Origin: DASXMX01 sp036794395
GTDB taxonomy: Bacteria; Planctomycetota; Phycisphaerae; Tepidisphaerales; Tepidisphaeraceae
DNA length: 12,539 nt
Direction: 5' to 3'
NCBI GenBank assembly: GCA_036794395.1
Contig: DAIRGS010000210.1
Coordinates: 1 to 12,539, forward strand
The position numbers and the translations under genes are program-made. The notes under the pieces are model-generated. The model worked only from the letters and a program-made list of their open reading frames with translations. It ran no database searches and was not told the origin of the DNA. Shown one piece after another: positions 6,798-12,539 of this stretch; position 1 is the stretch's first letter, and each line of letters starts with the position of its first letter.

Positions 6798-6860
6798 AAC
6801 CGCGGATTTCGCGGATAACGCGGATGGGGCGATGATTCTCGCTTGCCCGTAAGATCCGCG
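6798..6860. repeat. CGCGGAT-type dispersed repeat with partial dyad
   Basis: Three CGCGGAT units lie between 6801 and 6824, and an opposed ATCCGCG at 6854-6860 can pair with the last one. This is a variant of the CGCAGAT family with G in place of A. It is the last repeat before the DUF6924 gene. Confidence 0.65.
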
Positions 6861-6960
6861 TAAGCTGCGAAGAATTGAGAGGGTGGTTGCATAGAGAGAA
6901 GACGAAAGGGAAAGTGGATGAGTTCGGGGCCAAGCGTAAGGCACCGAAGAAAAGAAATGA

Positions 6961-7494
6961 ATGCGGCGCGGCCTGCTTATCCTCGCATCGGCCCTATTGC
7001 TACTGCTATGCGTGGCGACAGCGGTGCTGTGGACGCTTCGCTACAAACAAGCGATTGGTCGGATGAAAACTGTGCCCATAACCGAAAACGTTCCGGTCAT
7101 TCGTACGGACTTCAGTGACGACGCAGAATGGCGGGCTGTAAAGCAGGAGATCGCACAACCCAGTGTCGAGGGGTTTATCGCATATGTCGAATACATCGAC
7201 GATCGCGCGTTCAGGGACATCAATGCGGAGCATCTACTCGGACTGATTCCTCCAAACATGGCAGACTTTGGACATCCTCTGGTTATTGTCGCGGATGGAA
7301 CGACGTTCAGCTCGACGGAACATTCCCTTCTCGTTATTGATCTTGACGAATTCCGTGGACGGAGTTTTCGTGCACTTCCATCACAGATTCAGGCTATTGA
7401 AAACAACTTGTCGACGTTCAACGTCTCCTTCGAAGATTTCGCCGCCGACGCTGATTCTGACGGAATATTTCGCGGGAACGCAAAAGAGCGTTAG
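6961..7494 (+). CDS. DUF6924-like protein with N-terminal membrane anchor
   Basis: The 177-residue product has a hydrophobic segment at residues 4-27 after MRR, consistent with a signal anchor, and then a soluble domain (about 43-172) that I assign to DUF6924. Supporting motifs are VIRTDFSDDAEW (46-57), AYVEYIDDRAF (74-84), LLVIDL (123-128), IENNLS (146-151) and DSDGIFRG (165-172). The family is uncharacterised, so no activity can be given. Typical members, from memory, are about 140 residues and begin just before the RTDFSDD motif, matching Met35 here (ATG at 7063). Translation from 7063 would give a cytoplasmic form; the longer start is preferred because the extension is a well-formed helix. 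The Shine-Dalgarno is weak (purine-rich AAGAAAAG). Confidence 0.75.
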   Translation: MRRGLLILASALLLLLCVATAVLWTLRYKQAIGRMKTVPITENVPVIRTDFSDDAEWRAVKQEIAQPSVEGFIAYVEYIDDRAFRDINAEHLLGLIPPNMADFGHPLVIVADGTTFSSTEHSLLVIDLDEFRGRSFRALPSQIQAIENNLSTFNVSFEDFAADADSDGIFRGNAKER

Positions 7495-7507
7495 TCGACA
7501 CCATAAT

Positions 7508-7548
7508 CCCCTCACCTGCAACGCCAACGGCGTGTGCCCGGTGTGGGG
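7508..7548 (+). terminator. Stem-loop after the DUF6924 gene
   Basis: CCCCTCACC (7508-7516) pairs with GGTGTGGGG (7540-7548) with one mismatch. Inside it, CGCC and GGCG (7522-7532) form a second short stem. It starts 13 nt past the DUF6924 stop, the right place for a terminator or 3' stabiliser, but it lacks a T-run, so factor-independent termination is uncertain. Confidence 0.35.
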
Positions 7549-7555
7549 GACGCGC

Positions 7556-7670
7556 ATAAGCGCAGAGGGCGCGGAGAAAACCAATGGGGTGAATCGTTGT
7601 ATCTCCTCTGTGCTCTCTGTGTCCTCGGTGGTCTCTGTGCTTAAAGTATCGCGGATTAACGAAGGATCGT
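7556..7670 (+). repeat. Leader-type repeat, copy 1 (before the 7673 gene)
   Basis: The left arm carries CGCAGAGGGCGCGGAG units. The right arm is the opposed CTCTGTG series (CCTCTGTGCTCTCTGTGTCC and on), and the element ends in GCGGATTAACGAAGGATCGT. GAAGGA at 7661-7666 lies 6 nt before the ATG at 7673 and is its ribosome-binding site. The same structure, including the last 30 nt at 28/30 identity, recurs at 8071-8202 before a different gene. Confidence 0.85.
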
Positions 7671-7672
7671 TC

Positions 7673-8011
7673 ATGACCGACGAAGAAAAAGGAGCCGTGA
7701 GCGTCGAGGATCGAAAAACGTTCGATTACGCGTTACCGCAAACACTGCGGGAATTACCCACATGGGCGCATTTTGTCGCCATCGTTTTTTGGGTGTTTGT
7801 TTACCTTCTGGTGTATGGGATGGCAGTGGGTGGGCCATTGCTCGCCGTTGCGGGGGTCTACCTTGTCCTGCATCGGTCGCCGCACGTCCACGCGTTTGGC
7901 GAGCCGATTGAGACAGTTTGGCAAAAAGTTCGGGTGGTTGGTTATCCCATCTTCGTTAGCGCCGTATCCGTTCCGCTCGCGATCTGGCTTCATAAGCAGA
8001 AGCGCCGGTAG
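7673..8011 (+). CDS. Small hypothetical inner-membrane protein
   Basis: This is a 112-residue protein. Residues 1-30 are charged and cytoplasm-like. Hydrophobic segments at about 31-50, 52-67 and 88-106 suggest three transmembrane helices, and the tail is basic (HKQKRR). I recognise no family. The frame is open much further upstream, but the ATG at 7673 is chosen because it has a good GAAGGA site 6 nt before it and because the upstream part is repeat DNA. It is flanked by the two copies of the leader-type repeat and may have been copied or moved with one of them; its link to its neighbours is otherwise unknown. Confidence 0.7.
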   Translation: MTDEEKGAVSVEDRKTFDYALPQTLRELPTWAHFVAIVFWVFVYLLVYGMAVGGPLLAVAGVYLVLHRSPHVHAFGEPIETVWQKVRVVGYPIFVSAVSVPLAIWLHKQKRR

Positions 8012-8070
8012 GCGATTGGTTGCGGTGGTCTTCAGCGGTGCCGAGGGTCGGACATTTTTGTGGGTTGAGT

Positions 8071-8202
8071 TTAGCACAGAGGCCACAGAGGACACTGAGG
8101 GCACAGAGAAAACCGATGGGGCGATTTTTTGTATTTCCTCTGTGCTCTCTGTGTTCTCTGTGTCCTCTGTGCTTAACGTATTGCGGATTAACGAAGGATC
8201 GT
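8071..8202 (+). repeat. Leader-type repeat, copy 2 (before the PVC cytochrome gene)
   Basis: This has a near-perfect long dyad: arms 8073-8112 and 8134-8173 pair at 35 of 40 positions around a 21-nt loop. The sequence TTGCGGATTAACGAAGGATC follows directly. GAAGGA at 8193-8198 lies 5 nt before the ATG at 8204. If transcription starts upstream, the 5' leader of the large gene would fold into an 80-nt hairpin just before its ribosome-binding site. Confidence 0.88.
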
Positions 8203-8203
8203 A

Positions 8204-11170
8204 ATGAACTTCAGGCTTCCATTTCTGACGATCGCGGCGTTGCTGTCGATCGGCGCTGGGCAGGCGACCAAACCCGTTTTGCCGTACCACCAATCCAAAG
8301 AGCCGGGGCCGGCGCTTTCGCCGGCGGAGGCGATGGGGAAGATGCAGTTGCCGGGGGGGTTTAGGGTGACGTTGGTGGCGTCGGAGCCTGAGGTGGTGAA
8401 TCCGACGGCGTTCACGTTTGACGATCAGGGGCGGATCTGGGTGACGGAGTCAGTCGAGTATCCGCGGGAATCGGCGGGGGTTGGGCGGGATAAGGTGATC
8501 GTGTTGGAATCGACGAGGCACGATGGGCGATTCGACAAGGTGACGACGTACAAGGAGGGGCTGAATATTCCGGCGGGGGTTGCGGTCGGCAACGGCGGGG
8601 TTTTTGTCACCAATTCGCCGGAGGTTTTGTTTCTACAGGACTCGGCGGGGAGTGGGAAGGCGGATCGGCAGAATGTGATTTTGTCGGGGTTTGGGCGGTA
8701 TGACCGGCACGAGCTGCCGAACAGTTTGACGTGGGGGCCGGACGGGTGGCTGTATGGGATGAACGGGGTATTTAATGAAGCGAAGGTGGAGCACGATGGG
8801 GTGGTGGATGATTTCACGTGCGCGATCTGGCGGTGGCATCCGAAGACGCACAAGTTTGAGTTGTTCGCGCAGGGGACGAGCAATCCGTGGGGCCTGGATT
8901 TCAACCGCCAGGGCGACTGGTTTGTTTCGTGCTGCGTGATCGATCACCTCTTTCACATGACGCAGAGCGGCTATTACCTTCGGCAGGGCGGGCCTTATCC
9001 GGCGCAGACGCATTGGCTCCCTTCGATCACCAAGCAGCAGCATCAGATGGCGGCTTACGCGGGGTTGTGCATTTACGATGCGGATCAGTTTCCGGAGCAG
9101 TATCGGGGGGCGCTGATCATGGGGAATCTGCATGGGAGTGCATTGAATGCGGATACGTTGACGCGGAACGGGGCAACGTATGCGCAGCATAATGGGCCGG
9201 ATTTTCTGCAGGCGAACGATACGTGGTTTATGCCGGTGTCGCAGAAGGTTGGGCCGGACGGGTGCGTGTATTTCATTGATTGGTACGACCGGTATCACTG
9301 TTACCAGGATGCGGGGCGCGATCCGCAGGGGGTGGATCGGCTCAAGGGGCGGATTTACCGGATCAGTTATGGCGATCCGCCGGTGGTGCCGGCGTTTGAT
9401 TTGCAGAAGATGTCGAGCGCGGAATTGATCAAGCTGCTGGGGCATCCGAATGTGTGGTGGAGGCGGCAGGCGCAGCGCGTGCTCAATGAGAAGTTTGACG
9501 ACCGATTGATTCCGCAGCTTCAACAGATGGCGCTGGATACGGCGGACACGACGCCGGCACATATGCATGCGTTGTGGTTGCTGGTGAGCCAGCATCAACT
9601 TGAGGGGGGCTTTCATCAGAAGGTGCTGGGAAGCGCGGATGCGGCGACGCGGAACTGGGGCGTGCGGGGGATTGGGGAGATGCAGACGGCGTCGGAGGAG
9701 ATCTATCGCAAGCTGGAGGGGATGGTGAATGATCCGTCGGCGGATGTGAGAGTGCAGGTGGCGGTGGCGGCGGGGAGACTACAGAAGCCGGAAGGGCTGC
9801 CGATTGAGCTGGCGATGCTGCGGAATGGGGAGAATGCGAAGGACCCGCTGATTCCGACGATTGTTTACAACAATATTCTGCCGCTGATTCCGAAGCGCGG
9901 GGCGGAAATATTGGAGATGGTTGAGAAGGACCCGGCGATTCAGAAGAATTTTGGCGACACGGTTGGGCGGTGGATTGCGGATGCGGTGAATGCGCTGAAT
10001 CGAAGCCCGGCTCAGATCGTGGCGGGGCTGGAGGGGGGGCTGCCGGGTTCGATTGATGATTTGCGACGGGCGGCGGTGGAGCGGAAGACGCGGTCGGAAC
10101 TTGTGAGCGTGGTGGATGCGTTTAATACGCTGGGTGTGAAATCCGATGAGGCGGGGAAACTGTTCTCGGCGGGAACGCGTGAGCGGATTGTGCAGATTGC
10201 GACGGGGCGGACGGGGGCGCGCGTGCCGGCGACGATCATCGCGCTGTGGTGGCGCAATCCGAAGGCGATGGAGGCGGCGCGGGCGATTATTGCTGATCCG
10301 AAGGCGGAGGCGCCGGTGCGGAGTGAATTTGTCCGCGCGCTGGGACAGCAGAAGGACCCGGCTAACGTCGACGCGTTCGCATCGCTGGTGGCGGATAACG
10401 ACGCACCGATTCTGATTCGGCAGAATGCGGTGAATGCGCTTGGGGCGATGAATGATGCGAAGGCGGCGGGGGCGCTGTTGGGTCGGTTTGAGAGTTTGCC
10501 GCCGGACCTGCGGCCGATGGTGGTGAATGCGATGGTGTTGTCGAAAGCGTCGGCCGGGGCTCTGCTGGATGCGATCAAAGCAAAATCGATCGCACAGAGC
10601 AACATGAACGAGAACCATGCGCGGACGATCAGTGAGCTGGGTGATTCGGAGTTGGGGATGAAGCTATCGGCGGTGTGGGGGAAAGTGGGGACGGAGCGCG
10701 ATCCGGCTCGGGCGAAGCTGGTCGCGGAGTATAAGACTCTGTTTCAATCGCGCGGAGGAGATGCGGGGCGGGGGTGGAAGGTGTTTGAAAACAAATGTGC
10801 GCAGTGCCATACGATTTATGGGCATGGGGGGAATGTGGGGCCGGATTTGACGGGGGTGGGCCGGGATAATCTGGATCTGTTGCTGAGCAACGTGCTGGAT
10901 CCGAGCCTGGTGATTGGGAAGCCTTACTACGTTTATGTGGCGCGGTTGAAGGATGGGACGGTGTTTAACGGGCTGCTTGTGGAGGATTCGCCCAAGGAGA
11001 TCGTGCTGAAGGAACCGACGGGGACGCACGTGGTGCCGCGGGATCAGCTTTCGAAGCTCGTGCAGCAGAATATCTCGATGATGCCGGAGGGGCTGGAGCA
11101 GACGATGAGCAAGGAGGAGTTTTGCGATTTGATTGCGTTTTTGCTGACGAAGGGGCCGCCGGGGAAATAG
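8204..11170 (+). CDS. PVC-type heme-binding CxxCH protein with membrane-bound dehydrogenase-like propeller
   Basis: This 988-residue exported protein starts with a signal peptide (hydrophobic residues about 5-18, cleavage probably near AGQ-AT). Residues about 45-395 are a six-bladed-propeller, membrane-bound-dehydrogenase-type domain, with PTAFTFDDQGRIWVTE and WGPDGWLYGMNGVF as blade motifs. Residues about 400-840 are alpha-helical with HEAT-like repeats. The C-terminus is a cytochrome c module: CAQCH at 865-869 for covalent heme, then GPDLTGVG, and Met959/Met960 before PEGL as possible distal ligand. The three-part plan and length are normal for this planctomycete/verrucomicrobial family, which is often highly multiplied per genome. 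A role in periplasmic oxidation and electron transfer, perhaps of sugars, is inferred; the substrate is unknown. The Shine-Dalgarno comes from the repeat copy just upstream. Confidence 0.93.
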   Translation: MNFRLPFLTIAALLSIGAGQATKPVLPYHQSKEPGPALSPAEAMGKMQLPGGFRVTLVASEPEVVNPTAFTFDDQGRIWVTESVEYPRESAGVGRDKVIVLESTRHDGRFDKVTTYKEGLNIPAGVAVGNGGVFVTNSPEVLFLQDSAGSGKADRQNVILSGFGRYDRHELPNSLTWGPDGWLYGMNGVFNEAKVEHDGVVDDFTCAIWRWHPKTHKFELFAQGTSNPWGLDFNRQGDWFVSCCVIDHLFHMTQSGYYLRQGGPYPAQTHWLPSITKQQHQMAAYAGLCIYDADQFPEQYRGALIMGNLHGSALNADTLTRNGATYAQHNGPDFLQANDTWFMPVSQKVGPDGCVYFIDWYDRYHCYQDAGRDPQGVDRLKGRIYRISYGDPPVVPAFDLQKMSSAELIKLLGHPNVWWRRQAQRVLNEKFDDRLIPQLQQMALDTADTTPAHMHALWLLVSQHQLEGGFHQKVLGSADAATRNWGVRGIGEMQTASEEIYRKLEGMVNDPSADVRVQVAVAAGRLQKPEGLPIELAMLRNGENAKDPLIPTIVYNNILPLIPKRGAEILEMVEKDPAIQKNFGDTVGRWIADAVNALNRSPAQIVAGLEGGLPGSIDDLRRAAVERKTRSELVSVVDAFNTLGVKSDEAGKLFSAGTRERIVQIATGRTGARVPATIIALWWRNPKAMEAARAIIADPKAEAPVRSEFVRALGQQKDPANVDAFASLVADNDAPILIRQNAVNALGAMNDAKAAGALLGRFESLPPDLRPMVVNAMVLSKASAGALLDAIKAKSIAQSNMNENHARTISELGDSELGMKLSAVWGKVGTERDPARAKLVAEYKTLFQSRGGDAGRGWKVFENKCAQCHTIYGHGGNVGPDLTGVGRDNLDLLLSNVLDPSLVIGKPYYVYVARLKDGTVFNGLLVEDSPKEIVLKEPTGTHVVPRDQLSKLVQQNISMMPEGLEQTMSKEEFCDLIAFLLTKGPPGK

Positions 11171-11175
11171 GTTTA

Positions 11176-11199
11176 ACACGAAGGCACGAAGGCACGAAG
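11176..11199 (+). repeat. CACGAAGG tandem repeat after the cytochrome gene
   Basis: Three CACGAAG units at 8-bp spacing begin 6 nt after the stop of the large gene. This is the CACGAAG subtype of the dispersed repeats; CGCAGAT-type units follow at about 11223-11240. No terminator-like hairpin with a T-run is seen between the gene and these repeats. Confidence 0.75.
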
Positions 11200-11249
11200 A
11201 AATGCCAATGCAAGAGGGTTAGCCGCAGATGACCGCAGATAAAGAAAGA

Positions 11250-11342
11250 GATGCAACCACGGAGGCACGGAGACACAGAGGGGCGTTTGGTGGTTCGATG
11301 TTCGATTGGAACGGGGCGTTGAAGAGGTTTAACCACGGATAG
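11250..11342 (+). repeat. CACGGAG-type dispersed repeat, extended copy B
   Basis: Same orientation and order as 259-343: GATGCAACCACGGAGGCACG, further CACGGAG units, a TTCGATTGGAACGGGGCGT stretch and a CCACGGATAG end. The first 35 nt match closely; the middle is looser, with a few indels. Confidence 0.65.
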
Positions 11343-11378
11343 CGCGGATGGGGAAAGCCGTGCAGAGGAGTTTTTAAT

Positions 11379-11428
11379 CGCAGATGACGCAGATGCTCGC
11401 AGATAAAGACAAAGACTGGCATCTGCGG
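11379..11428. repeat. CGCAGAT-type dispersed repeat with dyad
   Basis: Three CGCAGAT units (11379-11404) face an inverted ATCTGCGG (11421-11428). It closely resembles 27-54 and the dyads at 6428-6506. It ends about 22 bp before the start of the lipoprotein gene, so that gene's promoter would have to lie inside or beyond the repeat. Confidence 0.7.
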
Positions 11429-11450
11429 CTGATCGAGTAGAATTGCCCAC

Positions 11451-11780
11451 ATGCGTCGTCACCTCTGGGCCTTCACTGTCGCGCTATCGCTAATGCCAAT
11501 CACCGCGTTTTGTGTGGTCGGTTGTGGCACAATGGTTTCAATGGAGACTAACGAGCCGTACCCGAACATCGTGTACGGTGGACTCAGGAATGAATTGAGT
11601 CCCGTGAGTCCCCACACGTTCTTTGATATACCCTTCTCGGCGGCTGCCGATACGCTGGCACTCCCCTACACAATCCCCCGTTCAATCCACAACAGTCAAC
11701 ACCCCGAAGAACGCCCGATTTATGACAATGGAGGTCTCCGTATCTCGAAAGGCGCGACAACGAAGTCCGCGTCCCAGTAG
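11451..11780 (+). CDS. YceK/YidQ-like lipoprotein
   Basis: This small 109-residue lipoprotein has an export signal (residues 1-24) ending in VVGC, so Cys25 should be lipidated after cleavage. The mature part follows the YceK/YidQ (DUF1375) pattern: CGTMVS directly at the lipid site, then YPNIVYGGLRNE (37-48), then FFDIPFSAAADTLALPYTI. That pattern pairs a YpG(v/l)R-like segment with a (l/i)DlPfS...DTl(l)LP segment. Function in the family is unknown; E. coli YceK is an outer-membrane lipoprotein. The last 30 residues are poorly conserved-looking. The Shine-Dalgarno is weak, and a repeat dyad ends just upstream. The gene is convergent with the oxidoreductase on the other strand. Confidence 0.72.
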   Translation: MRRHLWAFTVALSLMPITAFCVVGCGTMVSMETNEPYPNIVYGGLRNELSPVSPHTFFDIPFSAAADTLALPYTIPRSIHNSQHPEERPIYDNGGLRISKGATTKSASQ

Positions 11781-11840
11781 CCTCACCGGCAGCACCAGCG
11801 GCGTCTGCGCGGAATGGACACTGATCAAGGCTTTCATTCG

Positions 11841-11879
11841 CGCCCCTCACCCCAGCCCGCTCCCGAGGGGAGAGGAGGA
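11841..11879. repeat. GC-rich dispersed hairpin repeat (CCCGAGGGGAGAGG type)
   Basis: CGCCCCTCACCCCAGCCCGC is followed by CTCCC-GAG-GGGAG, a five-pair stem with a three-base loop. This sequence type is a common extragenic repeat in many bacterial genomes and gives the well-known spurious translation HPSPLPRGE. It lies between two convergent genes and could act as a bidirectional end signal; no T-run supports this. Confidence 0.6.
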
Positions 11880-11954
11880 AATGCAGCGCCCCGCGAGCGG
11901 GCCGGCTAACCGGACAAAGGAATGCTGCGCATGCGGTGGAGGTGGAGGTTGGCG

Positions 11955-12539
11955 TCACCAGCCGAAGCGTTGTTCGGTCCAGGGGTTTCCGTGCATGTGG
12001 TAGCCGTTTTGTTCCCAGAAGCCGGGGGCGTCGGTGGCGCGGAGTTCGATTCCTCTGAGCCATTTGGCGCTTTTCCAGAGGTAGAGTCGGGGGACGAGGC
12101 TGCGGAGGGGGTAGCCGTGGTCGGGGGTGAGGGGTTTGCCTTCCCAATGGTAGGCGAGGATGCAGTCTTGGCGGGTGAATTCATCGAGTGGAACGTTGAC
12201 GGTGAAGCCGGCTTCGCTGTGGCACATGACGAAGCGGGCGTTGGGTTTGGGCTTGGCGCGGTCGAGGAGGGTTTTGGTGGGGACGCCGGTGAAGGTGTTG
12301 TCGAGACGGGTCCAGTGGGTGACGCAGTGCATGTCGCAGACAACGTCGATGGGGGGCATCGCGAGGATTTCTGCGTAGGTGAGTTCGTAGGGTTCATCGA
12401 CGAGGCCGAAGATTTTCAGACGCCAGGAGGGATCGGTGGGATTCACCTTGGGGACCGAGCCGTAGTGGAGGACGGGCCATTTGTTGGTGAGGACCTGGCT
12501 GGGCGGGGTGCGGTCTGTTGGGGAGCCGCGGAGCGTGTC
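11955..12539 (-). CDS. Sulfite-oxidase-like molybdopterin oxidoreductase, N-terminus cut by window edge
   Basis: The frame stays open from the stop at 11955-11957 to the last base of the window, giving 194 visible residues; family members are about 195-215 residues, so only a few are missing. The start of the visible part reads PPSQVLTNKWPVLHYGSVP, the usual beginning of YuiH-type sulfite-oxidase-like proteins. An internal GTG at 12444-12446 is therefore not the start. WRLKIFGLVDEP follows, then CDMHCVTHWTRLDN, whose second Cys (visible residue 72, codon 12324-12326) should ligate molybdenum. The C-terminus, with LVPRLYLWKSAKWLRGI and WEQNGYHMHGNPW, is intact. It is expected to bind Mo-molybdopterin; its physiological substrate is not established. 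No heme domain is present. It is convergent with the lipoprotein gene. Confidence 0.92.
   Translation of the reverse strand, partial: DTLRGSPTDRTPPSQVLTNKWPVLHYGSVPKVNPTDPSWRLKIFGLVDEPYELTYAEILAMPPIDVVCDMHCVTHWTRLDNTFTGVPTKTLLDRAKPKPNARFVMCHSEAGFTVNVPLDEFTRQDCILAYHWEGKPLTPDHGYPLRSLVPRLYLWKSAKWLRGIELRATDAPGFWEQNGYHMHGNPWTEQRFGW

Noticed and set aside
7268..7672. Upstream extension of the 112-aa membrane protein to a 247-aa frame
   Set aside because: The extension overlaps the DUF6924 gene in another frame and translates repeat DNA; the ATG at 7673 has the good ribosome-binding site.
8633..9616. 327-aa minus-strand frame inside the cytochrome gene
   Set aside because: It is antisense to a well-conserved domain and is dominated by Arg, Pro, His and Ile, typical of a shadow frame in G-rich coding DNA. 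The same applies to the minus-strand frames at 9779-10618 and 10664-11179.
11623..12003. 126-aa plus-strand frame between the lipoprotein and oxidoreductase genes
   Set aside because: It contains HPSPLPRGE, the known spurious translation of a dispersed GC-rich repeat, and overlaps real genes at both ends.
12160..12378. Plus-strand frame inside the oxidoreductase
   Set aside because: It is antisense to the conserved molybdenum-binding region of a clear minus-strand gene.
1..12539. tRNA, rRNA, insertion sequence, integrase or phage gene
   Set aside because: I looked for transposase or integrase motifs, tRNA-like cloverleaf ends and rRNA-like stretches and saw none.

Overview
The window looks like chromosomal DNA from a planctomycete or a close relative in the Planctomycetes-Verrucomicrobia group. 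The main evidence is the 988-residue protein at 8204-11170. It joins a membrane-bound-dehydrogenase-type beta-propeller, a HEAT-like helical region and a C-terminal CxxCH cytochrome, an architecture typical of the PVC superphylum. The intergenic DNA is also full of short periodic repeats (CAGAG-, CGCAGAT-, CACGGAG- and CACGAAG-type) of a kind often met in such genomes. GC content is moderately high and there is no phage, plasmid or insertion-sequence gene.

Layout. Positions 1-539 are non-coding and repeat-bearing. Positions 540-4822 hold a compact two-gene Type III restriction-modification operon: mod (beta-class adenine methyltransferase) and res (SF2 helicase plus PD-(D/E)xK nuclease), 2 bp apart. 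A dubious ORF (4835-5410) and about 480 bp of C-rich non-coding DNA with short tandem repeats follow. A small KOW/SH3-like hypothetical protein (5892-6188) comes next, then about 770 bp of dense dispersed repeats that include a tandemly duplicated composite element of about 160 bp. Then come a membrane-anchored DUF6924 protein (6961-7494), a small three-helix membrane protein (7673-8011) and the large PVC cytochrome protein (8204-11170). After another repeat block there is a YceK/YidQ-like lipoprotein (11451-11780). The window ends inside a convergent minus-strand sulfite-oxidase-like molybdopterin oxidoreductase, cut at its N-terminus by the window edge.

How the genes work together. Only mod and res form a clear functional unit. 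The genes from 5892 to 11780 are co-directional but separated by repeat-filled gaps, so they look like independent genes rather than one operon. The most unusual feature is a pair of diverged repeat copies (7556-7670 and 8071-8202). Each ends in nearly the same 30-nt leader with a Shine-Dalgarno sequence and runs straight into the start codon of a different, unrelated gene. No clearly new defence or biosynthetic system is visible. The points of interest are the repeat architecture, direct repeats flanking the restriction-modification locus, and signs of mosaicism inside mod and res.
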